A program made the position numbers and the translations under genes. This document shows positions 8,476 through 16,673 of a DNA stretch of 64,000 bases, one piece after another; position 1 is the stretch's first letter, and every line of letters begins with the position of its first letter. This DNA is from Streptomyces sp. TLI_171 (GTDB lineage Bacteria > Actinomycetota > Actinomycetes > Streptomycetales > Streptomycetaceae), in assembly GCF_003610255.1 (NCBI RefSeq), contig NZ_RAPS01000001.1, positions 1,178,001 to 1,242,000 on the forward strand, written 5' to 3'. A model generated the notes under the pieces. That model was not told where the DNA came from, made no database searches, and saw only the letters and a program-made list of their open reading frames with translations.

Positions 8476-9528
8476 GTGGAGCAGGTGTCCCAGCAGCAGA
8501 GCCCGCCGGCGAAGCGGCCGACCATCGCCGACATCGCCAAGATCGTGGGCGTGTCCAAGGTCTCCGTCTCCAACGCCTTGAACGGTCAACCCGGTGTCTC
8601 CGACGCCACCCGCGCGAAGATCGCCGCCGTCGCGGAGGAGCTCGGCTTCGTCCGCAACAGCGCCGCCCGCGCACTCAGCGGAGCCAAGGCCGCCGCCGTC
8701 GGCCTGGCGCTCTGCCGGCCCGCCCGGATGCTCGGCACCGAACCGTTCTTCATGGAACTCATCGGCGGCATCGAGAAGGTCCTCTCGGACGCCTCCTACT
8801 CACTCGCCCTGCAGGTCGTCTCCGACCACGAGCGCGGCCTGGAGGCCTACCGCCGCTGGTGGGGCGAGCGGCACATCGACGGCGCGATCCTGGTCGACCT
8901 GCGCCGCGACGACGCCCGGGTTCCAGCCCTGGAGGAGATGGGCCTGCCCACCGTGGTCATCGGGCACCCCTCCGGCTCCGGCCGGCTCACCCCCGTCTGG
9001 TCCGACGACGCCGCCGCCGTGCGCGAAACCATGGAGTACCTCGCCGCGCTCGGCCACCGCCGGGTCGCCCGCGTCGCCGGCCTCACCGGCCTGGTGCACA
9101 CCGCCCTGCGCGACGAGGCCTTCGCCGCGGCCTGCGCCGACCTCGGTCTGGACGCGCTGCCCACCGTGCACACCGACTACACCGGCGAGGAGGGCGCCCG
9201 CGCCACCCGCCGCCTGCTGCTCTCCCCGGCCCGCCCCACCGCGATCCTCTACGACAACGACATCACCGCCGTCGCCGGTCTCTCGGTCGCCCAGGAACTC
9301 GGCCTCACCGTCCCGCGCGACCTCTCCCTGGTCGCCTGGGACGACTCCCCCCTCGCCCAGGTGGTCCGCCCCCCGCTCACCGCCCTCACCCGCGACATCC
9401 ACGCCTACGGCGCCCACGCCGCCCGCACCCTGCTCGACCTGATCGCCGGCCGCCCCTCCTCGGGCTACGAGGACCAGGCCCCCCAGCTCACCCCCCGCGG
9501 CTCCACCGCCGCCCCGCCGGCCGCATGA
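8476..9528 (+). CDS. LacI-family transcriptional regulator (likely mannan utilisation)
   Basis: A 350-residue LacI/GalR regulator. The helix-turn-helix is at about 16-40 (TIADIAKIVGVSKVSVSNALNG) and the hinge helix at about residue 62 (NSAARALSG). The periplasmic-binding-protein-like sensor domain carries LDALPTVHTDYTGEEG and YDNDITAVAG. The GTG start at 8476 has GAAAGG six bases upstream. It is divergent from the mannanase gene, with two palindromes between, which fits autoregulation and repression of the mannanase until an oligosaccharide binds. Its sensor domain closely resembles those at 10521 and 15584 (shared LVAWDDS, YDND), so the three are paralogues; the one at 12371 is more distant. 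Confidence 0.92.
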   Translation: MEQVSQQQSPPAKRPTIADIAKIVGVSKVSVSNALNGQPGVSDATRAKIAAVAEELGFVRNSAARALSGAKAAAVGLALCRPARMLGTEPFFMELIGGIEKVLSDASYSLALQVVSDHERGLEAYRRWWGERHIDGAILVDLRRDDARVPALEEMGLPTVVIGHPSGSGRLTPVWSDDAAAVRETMEYLAALGHRRVARVAGLTGLVHTALRDEAFAAACADLGLDALPTVHTDYTGEEGARATRRLLLSPARPTAILYDNDITAVAGLSVAQELGLTVPRDLSLVAWDDSPLAQVVRPPLTALTRDIHAYGAHAARTLLDLIAGRPSSGYEDQAPQLTPRGSTAAPPAA

Positions 9529-9544
9529 CCGGCCTGCTGGTCCG

Positions 9545-9844
9545 TCAGTCCACCAGCAGTGCGCGCCGCACCGTGAACTCGCGGCGCCCGACGGCGGTCT
9601 CGCACCAGGTCAGCGTGACGTTCACCGTGTCGTCCTCGCCCTCCCCGGTGACCGTGCACGCCGTGGACCTCTCGACCGGGTAGGACGCCCCGGGGTGCAG
9701 CACTGCTCCGTCGTCGAACATCGCGGTCTTGTCGACCAGCGACCACTCCCGCCCCTCCGCGTCCGTGAACCGCGCCTCGACGATCCCCGGCTGCGGCTCG
9801 TCCTCCAGCCACCGCACCACCCGCACCCGCAACTCCGCCAACAC
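9545..9844 (-). CDS. small conserved protein of unknown function
   Basis: A 99-residue protein starting VLAELRVRVVRWLEDEP. It contains the acidic strand-rich segment PGIVEARFTDAEGREWSLVDK and ends FTVRRALLVD. I do not recognise the family. The pattern of alternating hydrophobic residues suggests a small all-beta protein, and no signal peptide or membrane segment is present. The GTG at 9844 has GAGGAG upstream. The same frame stays open upstream to a GTG at 10186 preceded by GGAG; that extension would give 213 residues. Its N-terminal half is arginine/glycine-rich and less convincing. The stop lies 16 bases past the end of the convergent LacI gene. Confidence 0.6.
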   Translation of the reverse strand: MLAELRVRVVRWLEDEPQPGIVEARFTDAEGREWSLVDKTAMFDDGAVLHPGASYPVERSTACTVTGEGEDDTVNVTLTWCETAVGRREFTVRRALLVD

Positions 9845-10203
9845 GCCCTCCGCTCCTCCACGCCCGTCGCCGCTTTCCGCACTGCCGCACTGCAGAACCG
9901 CCCCGCGAGCGGCCCGTCCGCGCCGGGCGTCCTCGGCCCGGAGCAACTCGATCGGCTGCTCGCGCCTCGTCCGGGACCAGCCCTCCGGGTCCGGGTCCGT
10001 GAACCCGGCGGACGCCCCCTCGCCCTCCACCCACGGAACGGCCCGGGCGTGCGCGGCTTCACGGGTGGACTCACCCGCGGTCAGGGCTTGCCACCGGGCG
10101 CTCACCTCCGCCCGCCCGGGCGGGACCGCCGCTGCTCGGCCTCGTTCACGGCCCCACCGTCCCAGCCCACCGGGCCCGGCCGCCACGCCTTCTCCGTGAC
10201 CGG
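9845..10203 (-). other. upstream open stretch, possible N-terminal extension of the gene at 9545
   Basis: No independently convincing gene. The minus-strand frame that ends at 9545 is open through this stretch with about 85 percent G/C at third positions, and includes WQALTAGESTREAAHAR and EGWSRTRREQPIELL. GTG codons at 10186 (GGAG five bases upstream) and near 10116 are possible starts. A longer protein is therefore possible, but I cannot tell it from a shadow. Confidence 0.35.
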
Positions 10204-10524
10204 CTACGGCCGGTCGGCCCGCGCCGCGAGCAACGCCCAGGCCGTTGCCGCCGGTTCGTCGTTCGCGGGCCAGTACGCCTCGCAGACGGCGGCGGCGAGC
10301 CCGGCGTCCTCGGCGCTGCCGCTCAGCCCGGCGCGGAGGATCACGTCGAGGTCCGCGCGGGACAGTTCGCGGCAGTGGGCGTGGACCGGCCCGGCGCGCA
10401 ACCCGCCGGCCGCGGCGTAGTCGATGGCCAGCGCGGCGAGCAGTTCCAGGAAGGTGGTGCGGACCGCCGACACCCACTGAACGGCAAGCACCGGGATACC
10501 CGCAGAGCGGGGGAAGGCGGTCAA
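10204..10524 (-). CDS. hypothetical protein translationally coupled to LacI gene
   Basis: A 106-residue open frame with strongly coding third-position bias. Its TTG start (10524-10522) overlaps the TGA of the upstream LacI gene as TTGA, the arrangement of translational coupling; a GTG at 10491 is the alternative. The product is helical and Ala/Leu-rich: VQWVSAVRTTFLELLAALAIDYAAAGG, then REL-S-RADLDVILRAGL and AYWPANDEPAATAWALLAAR. It has no signal peptide. I do not recognise it. The pairing suggests it works with or depends on the regulator, but that is inference. Confidence 0.45.
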   Translation of the reverse strand: MTAFPRSAGIPVLAVQWVSAVRTTFLELLAALAIDYAAAGGLRAGPVHAHCRELSRADLDVILRAGLSGSAEDAGLAAAVCEAYWPANDEPAATAWALLAARADRP

Positions 10525-11564
10525 CTCCCGGAGGCAGCAGGCGACCGCAGCGGCGCAGGCCCCGTCGTCCCCCGCGGGACGAGCACCGGCGTGCCCGCGG
10601 GGCGGGAGCTCGCGCGGCCGTTGTCGAGCAACTCGAGCAGGCAGCGGGCCACTTCTTCGCCGACGGCGAAGGGGTCGTGGCTGAGGGCGGAGAGCTGGGG
10701 GCGGGTGATCCGGCAGAGGTCGGAGTCGTCCCAGGCGACCAGCGAGACGTCGTCGGGGACGCGGAGGCCGAGTTCTTCGGCGACGGCGATGCCGGCGACG
10801 GCCATCAGGTCGTTGTCGTAGACGAGGGCGGTGGGGCGGTCGGGGCCGGTGAGGAGGGTGCGGGTGGCGCGGGCGCCGGCGTGGGCGGAGAGGTCGGTGG
10901 GGAGGGTGCGGGCGGTGACGTCGGGGAGGGCGGCGGCGGTGGCGGTGAAGGCCTCGGAGCGCAGCAGGGTGCGGCCGAGCGTCGCGGGGCCGGTGACGTG
11001 GCCGACCCGGCGGTGGCCGAGCAGGGCGAGGTAGCGGACGGCTTCGGCGATGGCGGCGCCGTCGTCCGTCCAGACGGCGGGGAACGGGCCGGACAGGGCG
11101 GGCTGGCTGACGGCGACGGCGGGCATGCCGAGCCGGTGGACGGGGTCGAGGCGGGGGTCGTCGGCGACCACCCCGACCAGCACCGAGCCGTTGACCCGCC
11201 CGGACTGCCACCACTGCCGGTAGAGCGCGATCTCGGCGTCGCGGTCGGGAACGGTGTGCAGCAGCAGCGCGCACGGCCGCTCGGCGAGGACCTGTTCGAT
11301 GCCGCCGATCAGCGCCATCTGGACCTGGTCGAGCCCGGCGGCCGCGCCGCGGGTGAGGGCCATGCCGATGGTGTGGACGCGGTCGCTCTGGGCGAGCGAG
11401 CGGGCGGCGAGGTTCGGCGACCAACCGAGTTCGCGTGCGGCGTCGACGATGCGCTGCCTGGTGGCGTCGGAGACGCCGGGCCGGTCGTTGAGGGCGAGCG
11501 AGACCGCCCCGGCGGAGACGCCGGCCCGTGCGGCCACGTCCCGGATCGTCACCCGGCGCTGCAT
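10521..11564 (-). CDS. LacI-family transcriptional regulator
   Basis: A 347-residue LacI/GalR regulator with the helix-turn-helix at the very N-terminus (RVTIRDVAARAGVSAGAVSLALND), the hinge SPNLAARSLA at about 53, and a sugar-binding-protein-like domain to the end. The ATG at 11564 (MQRRVTIR) matches the usual start just before the helix-turn-helix. Its sensor domain is close to those at 8476 and 15584 (LVYDNDLMAVAGIAV, LVAWDDSDL). It sits between hypothetical genes rather than next to an enzyme gene, so its target is unclear; the surrounding mannan genes are the best guess. Confidence 0.9.
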   Translation of the reverse strand: MQRRVTIRDVAARAGVSAGAVSLALNDRPGVSDATRQRIVDAARELGWSPNLAARSLAQSDRVHTIGMALTRGAAAGLDQVQMALIGGIEQVLAERPCALLLHTVPDRDAEIALYRQWWQSGRVNGSVLVGVVADDPRLDPVHRLGMPAVAVSQPALSGPFPAVWTDDGAAIAEAVRYLALLGHRRVGHVTGPATLGRTLLRSEAFTATAAALPDVTARTLPTDLSAHAGARATRTLLTGPDRPTALVYDNDLMAVAGIAVAEELGLRVPDDVSLVAWDDSDLCRITRPQLSALSHDPFAVGEEVARCLLELLDNGRASSRPAGTPVLVPRGTTGPAPLRSPAASGS

Positions 11565-11697
11565 GCTGCCCCAATCTCCGTGCCGCCACCTGCGGGTCCC
11601 CATCCTGTCAGGTCCCCCCTGCCGGGCGGCACCGCGTGGCTGGTAGCGTCGCAGTCTTCGCCGGGCGGCGCCCGGTGGAGTACCCGGGCAGGGACTC

Positions 11698-12363
11698 ATG
11701 ACGACCGCGCAGCAACGCCTGCACCACGCCTTGGACGCCCTCGGCCGCACCGCCCGCCCCGGCCCGCCGGTCGGCGGCTGCGAGTACTGCTGCACCCCCG
11801 CGCAGCTGGCTGCGCTGTCCGGCCCGCCGGATCTGCTTCCGGACGGCCTGCTGCACTCGGTCGCCGCCAGGAACCCGGATCACTGGGACGGTTTCGAGGC
11901 CCTGTACCGGCGTCTCGCGCCGCGCATCCTGCGGCAGTTGACCACGGGCACGCTCCACGTCGACGCTCCGCTGATCGGCTCCCGCCTGGCTGCGGCCGAG
12001 TGGCGCGGCTGGGACAGCGCCGACCTGGTCGCGGAGGTGCTGGACGCCTGGTGGCCGGTGGTCCTCGACGACCCGTCGCCCTCGCCCGCCGCGTCGGAGG
12101 TCTTGGGCACGCTCGCGGTGGCCACCGGTTCGGTCACACCGTGGTTGAGCAGCTGGGCCCGGACCGCGACCCCGACGGCGAACCGGCATCTCCAGGACGC
12201 GGCGGACTCCTGGTTGTCCGAGAACGACCCGCTGGGGATCGGGTTCGGCTTCTACGGCGAACTCCCCGTCGGCAGGGAGCTCATGACATGGCTGAGCTCC
12301 CTGCCGGAGGACCGGCTCGGCGCTGACCGGCGGTACTGGCTGGACCTGGTCGCGAAGGGCTGA
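11698..12363 (+). CDS. hypothetical actinobacterial protein
   Basis: A 221-residue protein. The N-terminal part has GGCEYCCTPAQLAALSG, with a CxxCC group that could bind metal; then comes a helical, tryptophan-rich body (PDHWDGFEALYRRLAPRILRQL; WRGWDSADLVAEVLDAWWPVVL). No signal peptide or membrane span is present. I believe similar proteins of unknown function occur in many streptomycetes, but I cannot name a family. It is divergent from the LacI gene at 11564 and ends 8 bases from the convergent LacI gene at 12371. Confidence 0.75.
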   Translation: MTTAQQRLHHALDALGRTARPGPPVGGCEYCCTPAQLAALSGPPDLLPDGLLHSVAARNPDHWDGFEALYRRLAPRILRQLTTGTLHVDAPLIGSRLAAAEWRGWDSADLVAEVLDAWWPVVLDDPSPSPAASEVLGTLAVATGSVTPWLSSWARTATPTANRHLQDAADSWLSENDPLGIGFGFYGELPVGRELMTWLSSLPEDRLGADRRYWLDLVAKG

Positions 12364-12370
12364 CGCGACG

Positions 12371-13402
12371 TCAATGGAACGGCGGGGTCTCGCCGGAGCC
12401 GCGCGGGACGAGCAGGGTGGGGAGTTCCAGGCGGGCGGGGGCGGTGGTGTCGCCGGCCAAGCGGTCGAAGAGGCGGCGGGCGGCGAGGGCGCCGAGGGCG
12501 GTGGGGTCCTGGGCGACGACGGTGAGGCCGGGGGTGAGGAGGTCGGCGAGTTCGAGGTCGTCGAAGCCGACCAGGGCGGGTCGGTGCTCGGCGGGGAGGT
12601 GGTGCAGCGCGGCGAGGGTGATCCGGTTGTTGGCGGTGAGCAGGGCGGTGACGGCGTCGGGGCCGGTGGTGAGGCGGTGGACGGCGGCGGCGACCCGGGC
12701 GCGGTCGGTGGGGCCGCAGTCGAGCAGGCTCTCGTCGACGGGGAGTCCGGCCGCGGCCAGCGCCTCGCGGTGGCCGCGCAGGCGTTCGGCGGCGGTGTGG
12801 ATGCCGGGCAGGTCGCCGATGAAGCCGATCCGGCGGTGGCCGTGGGCGATCAGGTGGGCGGTTCCGGCGCGGGCGCCGCCCGCGTTGTCGCTGAGCACGG
12901 CGTCCGCGTCGAGGCCGCTGCCGGGCCGGTCGAGGAACACCACGGGCGTGCCGGACTCGACCTCGGGCCGCAGGTACCGGTGGTCGTCGCCGGCCGGGAC
13001 GACGATCAGGCCGTCCACCCGGCGGGCGCAGAATGCCAGCGCCAACTCCCGTTCGCGGTGCGGGTCCTCGCCGCTGGAGCCGGTGAACAGCAGGCAGCCC
13101 TCGGCGGCGGCGACCTGCTCGACGGCCCGGGACAGCGCGGAGGAGAACGGGTCGCTGATGTCCTCCAGCAGCAGCGCGACGCTCGCCGTCCGGCCGGTCC
13201 GCAGCAGCCGCGCACTGTCGTTGCGCCGGAACCCGAGCGCCTCGATCGCCGCCTGCACCCGCGCCGCCATCTCGGGCGTCACTCCGCTCTCCCCGTTCAC
13301 CACCCGGGAGACGGTCTTCAGCCCGACGCCGGCGGCCGCCGCGACGTCCTTCATGGTCGGACGGGCGCCGGTGCGCGGGCTGCCGGGAGCGCTGCTGGTC
13401 AT
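12371..13402 (-). CDS. LacI-family transcriptional regulator
   Basis: A 343-residue LacI/GalR regulator with HTH TMKDVAAAAGVGLKTVSRVVNG at about 16-38, hinge RRNDSARLLRTGRTASV, and a ligand-binding domain with VDGLIVVPAG and LIAHGHRRIGFIGD. It has the CcpA/GalR-like architecture and is clearly a different subgroup from the three paralogous regulators nearby. The ATG at 13402 is 38 bases from the stop of the SGNH hydrolase gene in the same direction, so it may be last in an operon of mannanase, esterase and regulator. The effector is unknown. Confidence 0.9.
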   Translation of the reverse strand: MTSSAPGSPRTGARPTMKDVAAAAGVGLKTVSRVVNGESGVTPEMAARVQAAIEALGFRRNDSARLLRTGRTASVALLLEDISDPFSSALSRAVEQVAAAEGCLLFTGSSGEDPHRERELALAFCARRVDGLIVVPAGDDHRYLRPEVESGTPVVFLDRPGSGLDADAVLSDNAGGARAGTAHLIAHGHRRIGFIGDLPGIHTAAERLRGHREALAAAGLPVDESLLDCGPTDRARVAAAVHRLTTGPDAVTALLTANNRITLAALHHLPAEHRPALVGFDDLELADLLTPGLTVVAQDPTALGALAARRLFDRLAGDTTAPARLELPTLLVPRGSGETPPFH

Positions 13403-13440
13403 GCCACGGAGGATAGTGCGGGTGCGCCGCCCACCGGGTG

Positions 13441-14085
13441 TCAGGTCCGGGTGTTACGGGCCGAGTCGGGGATGCCGCCGCGGTGCGGGTCGCGGACCAG
13501 GTGCAGCCAGGCGTCGGCGAGGAGTCGGTGGCCGAGGGGGGTGGGGTGGACTCCGTCGATGGCGATCCGGGTGGGGTGGCCGGTGGTGCGGGCGGCCTGG
13601 TTGAGGAGGTCGTCGGCGGGGAGCAGCAGGGCGTCGTGCTCGGCGGCGAGGCGGTGGACGGCGGCGATGCGCGGGTCGAGGTCCTGGCGCCAGGTCCGCT
13701 GCTCGGCGGTGACGGGGACGAGGAAGGGTTCGATCAGGACCAGCCGGGGGGCGCAGTGGGCGTGCAGGCGTTGCAGCAGTCGGCGGTACTCGTCCTCCCA
13801 GGCGTCGGCGGGGCTGGGCAGGCCGCTGTCGTAGTGCCGCCAGGTGTCGTTGACGCCGATCAGGACGGAGACCAGGTCGGGCCGGTGGGCGAGGGTGTCG
13901 GCGTCCCAGCGGTCGCGCAGGTCGGCGAGGCGGTTGCCGGAGACGCCGCGGTTGAGGACGGTGAGGCCGGCGGGCAGTCCGGCGGCGGCGAGGGCGGCGT
14001 AGCCGTGGCCGAGGTCGGCGGGGCGGGTGTGGTCGCGTCCGGCGTCGGTGATGCTGTCGCCCTGGAAGAGGACGGTGGCGGGCAT
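13441..14085 (-). CDS. SGNH/GDSL hydrolase (esterase or lipase)
   Basis: A 214-residue SGNH hydrolase. Block I is FQGDSITDAGRDH with the nucleophilic serine (about residue 11), block II has the oxyanion glycine in NRGVSGNRL, block III is GVNDTW with the oxyanion Asn, and block V is DGVHPTPLGH with the Asp/His pair. No signal peptide is visible, so it is probably cytosolic. The ATG at 14085 has GAGGAG eight bases upstream. It lies 87 bases after the Tat mannanase gene in the same direction, so removing acetyl groups from imported acetylated manno-oligosaccharides is a reasonable but unproven role. Confidence 0.88.
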   Translation of the reverse strand: MPATVLFQGDSITDAGRDHTRPADLGHGYAALAAAGLPAGLTVLNRGVSGNRLADLRDRWDADTLAHRPDLVSVLIGVNDTWRHYDSGLPSPADAWEDEYRRLLQRLHAHCAPRLVLIEPFLVPVTAEQRTWRQDLDPRIAAVHRLAAEHDALLLPADDLLNQAARTTGHPTRIAIDGVHPTPLGHRLLADAWLHLVRDPHRGGIPDSARNTRT

Positions 14086-14172
14086 GCGGGGGCTCCTCGC
14101 GGGTGGACCCGCCGCCCGGGTCCGACGGGCGGTCACCGGGCGGCGGGTGGCGGGTGGCGGGTGGACGGCGGG

Positions 14173-15447
14173 TCAGCCGGCGGCGGTCATCGCCTCGGCG
14201 TGGGCGGCGAACAGCTGGGCGGTGGTGCGGGTCGGGTTGGCGGGGTCGTTGTTCCACATGATGCGGTGTCCGTCGTAGTCGGGGTAGAACGACCCGTCGT
14301 CGACGCGGGAGGTGAGCAGCCAGAACTGGTCTCCGGCCGCTCCGCCGGTCAGCGACGCGTCGGTCCAGGCCCGGTACGCGGCGTCGCGGGCGGCGGTGTC
14401 GGCGATGTCCCGGGCGGCGTCGAGCTGGAGGCCGAACTCCTCGACGACGACGGGCTTGCCGAGCCTGCGGCCGTCCGTGAGGTGGTCGTTGATCCAGCGG
14501 GTACCCCAGTCGGCGGCGTTGACACCGGGCGTGTTGCCGCTGGTTTCGCCCCAGTTCTGGGGGTAGACGTGCACGGTGCCGTAGTCGACGGCGGGCAGCG
14601 CGGTGAGCTTCTGCCAGTCGTTGCCCTCGTAGTTCGAGTACGGGTAGTCGGCCTCGTTCGGCCGCCCGTAGAAGCCCTCGTCGCCGATCGCGAGCAGCTG
14701 GCGCGGGGCCAGCGACTTCACGTACGCGCTCATCTCGCGCGCCCAGCCGAGCAGCGTGGCGCCGGACTTGTCGCTGCGGCAGCGCGGCTCGTTGGCCAGC
14801 TCCCAGGCCATCACGGTGGGGTCGTCGCAGTACCGCAGGCCGGTGTAGCGGTTGCGGCGCCGGATCACGTGCTCGGCCCACGCCCGGTACGCCTTGCGGC
14901 AGTTGGCGTCGGTGTAGAAGCGGTCGTGGTGGGCGCCGTCGCCGTAGGAGTCGTCGGGCAGGCCGAGGAACCAGGTGACGTACTGCTGCATGCCGCCGTA
15001 GTCGGGCCAGTTGTTGACCAGCGGCAGGACGAGGCGCAGGCCGAGCTGCCCGGCCTTGTGGACGGCGTAGTCGAGGCTGTCGAAGGCGGCCTCGTCGTAG
15101 CGGTACGGCTCGGTCTGCAGGGCCCGGTAGGAGTGGCCGCCGCCGTCGGCGAACGCCCAGGCGCGGATCACGGTGAGGCCCATCGCGGCGGCGTCGTTCA
15201 GCACCGCGTCGATCATGTACGGGGACTGCTGGTGCAGGTAGTAGCAGTTGGTGCCGCCGAAGCGGAACTTCCGTCCGTCGAGGCGCAGTTGGCCGCCGCC
15301 CGCGGTGACGAAGGAGCGCTTGCCGCGGTCGGCGCGGGGCCGGTCGGCGGCGGCCGCGGCGCCGCCGAGCAGGGGGGTGGCGGCCAGGCCGAGGGCGGCG
15401 GCCCCGAGCAGGGTGCGGCGGCCGGTGGTGCGGGGCTGGTCGGTCAT
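14173..15447 (-). CDS. GH5 mannanase with twin-arginine signal
   Basis: A 424-residue GH5 enzyme. The N-terminus TTGRRTLLGAAALGLAATPLL is a twin-arginine signal followed by an alanine-rich cleavage region at about 30-34, so export is likely by Tat after folding. The barrel spans about 50-420 with acid/base Glu220 in WELANEPRC and nucleophile Glu337 in VVVEEFG. NEP/EEFG with GGTNCYYLHQQSP fits GH5 subfamily 7 (endo-beta-1,4-mannanase or mannosidase). Unlike the enzyme at 6530 it has no CBM or linker and so probably acts on soluble or cell-near substrate. It lies between the SGNH esterase and a LacI regulator, all on the same strand. Confidence 0.9.
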   Translation of the reverse strand: MTDQPRTTGRRTLLGAAALGLAATPLLGGAAAAADRPRADRGKRSFVTAGGGQLRLDGRKFRFGGTNCYYLHQQSPYMIDAVLNDAAAMGLTVIRAWAFADGGGHSYRALQTEPYRYDEAAFDSLDYAVHKAGQLGLRLVLPLVNNWPDYGGMQQYVTWFLGLPDDSYGDGAHHDRFYTDANCRKAYRAWAEHVIRRRNRYTGLRYCDDPTVMAWELANEPRCRSDKSGATLLGWAREMSAYVKSLAPRQLLAIGDEGFYGRPNEADYPYSNYEGNDWQKLTALPAVDYGTVHVYPQNWGETSGNTPGVNAADWGTRWINDHLTDGRRLGKPVVVEEFGLQLDAARDIADTAARDAAYRAWTDASLTGGAAGDQFWLLTSRVDDGSFYPDYDGHRIMWNNDPANPTRTTAQLFAAHAEAMTAAG

Positions 15448-15481
15448 GCGGGTCCTCCGGGCGTGCGGTGGGCGGGGTGGC

Positions 15482-15535
15482 CCCGGGCCGGCCCCGAACG
15501 TCCTTACCCTCGGAAGGAGTCGGGGCCGGCCCGGG
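15482..15535 (-). terminator. terminator between LacI gene and Tat mannanase gene
   Basis: CCCGGGCCGGCCCCGA (15482-15497) pairs perfectly with 15520-15535, with an inner TCCTT/AAGGA pair. It lies 48 bases past the LacI stop (15584) and close before the mannanase start (15447), so the mannanase either reads through it or starts within 35 bases. Confidence 0.75.
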
Positions 15536-15583
15536 AGTCGGCGGGGTGCGGTCCGGCGGGCCGGGACTGGGCGCGGCCGCCGT

Positions 15584-16615
15584 TCAGCGGGCCGGCGGGG
15601 CGCTGCTGCCGCGCGGCACCAGGACGGGCGTGGGGGCCGGGCCGGTGGGCGTGCCGCGGTGCTCGATCACGTCGAACAGGGTGCGGGCGACCTGCGCGCC
15701 GTAGCCGTGCACGTCGTGGCTCATCGCGGACAGCGCGGGGTGGGTGAGCCGGCACAGCTGCGAGTCGTCCCAGGCGATCAGCGACAGGTCGGCGGGGACC
15801 CGCAGGCCGAGTTCGGCGGCGACCGAGATGCCCGCGACGGCCATGATGTCGTTGTCGTAGATGATCGCGGTGGGGCGGTGCGCGGAGGCCAGCAGCATCC
15901 GGGTGGCGCGGGCGCCGGCCCGGCCGGAGAAGTCGGTGGGGACGCTGCGCGGTGGCTCCAGGCCGAGGTGGTGGGCGGCGGCGGCCAGCGCACGGGTGCG
16001 GATCGCGGTGTGGCCGAGGTCGGGGTCGCCGCCGACCCGGGCGATCCGGCGGTGGCCGAGCATCGCCAGGTAGCGGACGGCGTCCTCGACGGCGGCGGAG
16101 TCGTCGGTCCACACGGCGGCCAACTCGCCGCCCGCCAGACCGGGGTGGCCGGCGGCGACGGCGGGCATGCCGAGCGCGGCGAGGGCGGGGATCCGCGGGT
16201 CGTCCTCGGTGAGGTCGACCAGCACGGAGCCGCTGACCCGCCGGCTGCGCCACCAGGTGCGGTGCACGGCGATCTCCTGTTCGCGGTCGCGCACCAGGCG
16301 CAGCAGCAGGGTCGCCGAGCGCTCCTCCAGCACGCTCTGGATGCCGGAGATGAACTCCATGTAGAAGGGTTCGAGGCCGAGTTGGCGGGCCGGCCGGGTG
16401 ATGACCAGGCCGACCGTGTCGCTGCCGGGGACCAGCCGGGCCAGGCTGCGGGCTGCCTGGCTGGGCACCCAGCCGAGTTCCTCGGCGGCGGCCCGGATCC
16501 GGTCCCGGGTGGGTCCGGACACCCCGGGCCGGTCGTTGAGGGCCAGCGACACGGCCCCGGCGGAGACCCCGGCGAGCGCGGCGACCTCGCGGATGGTGAC
16601 GCGTCCGCTCACCAC
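15584..16615 (-). CDS. LacI-family transcriptional regulator
   Basis: A 343-residue LacI/GalR regulator: HTH RVTIREVAALAGVSAGAVSLALND at about 5-28, hinge VPSQAARSLARL, then a sensor domain with EPFYMEFISGIQSVL, IIYDNDIMAVAGISV and LIAWDDSQL. It is a close paralogue of the regulators at 8476 and 10521. Two adjacent GTG codons (16615 and 16612) are possible starts; GGGAGG seven bases upstream favours the second. It follows the two ABC permease genes after a strong hairpin and precedes the Tat mannanase, so it probably controls the importer, the mannanase or both. Confidence 0.9.
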   Translation of the reverse strand: MVSGRVTIREVAALAGVSAGAVSLALNDRPGVSGPTRDRIRAAAEELGWVPSQAARSLARLVPGSDTVGLVITRPARQLGLEPFYMEFISGIQSVLEERSATLLLRLVRDREQEIAVHRTWWRSRRVSGSVLVDLTEDDPRIPALAALGMPAVAAGHPGLAGGELAAVWTDDSAAVEDAVRYLAMLGHRRIARVGGDPDLGHTAIRTRALAAAAHHLGLEPPRSVPTDFSGRAGARATRMLLASAHRPTAIIYDNDIMAVAGISVAAELGLRVPADLSLIAWDDSQLCRLTHPALSAMSHDVHGYGAQVARTLFDVIEHRGTPTGPAPTPVLVPRGSSAPPAR

Positions 16616-16627
16616 CGTGCCTCCCGG

Positions 16628-16664
16628 ACCGGCGGCGCCGCGACGCAGGTGCGGCGCCGCCGGT
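16628..16664 (-). terminator. terminator after sugar ABC permease operon
   Basis: A 14-bp perfect stem (16628-16641 with 16651-16664), ten bases past the stop of the second permease gene on the minus strand and just upstream of the LacI start. Confidence 0.75.
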
Positions 16665-16673
16665 GATGCGGTG

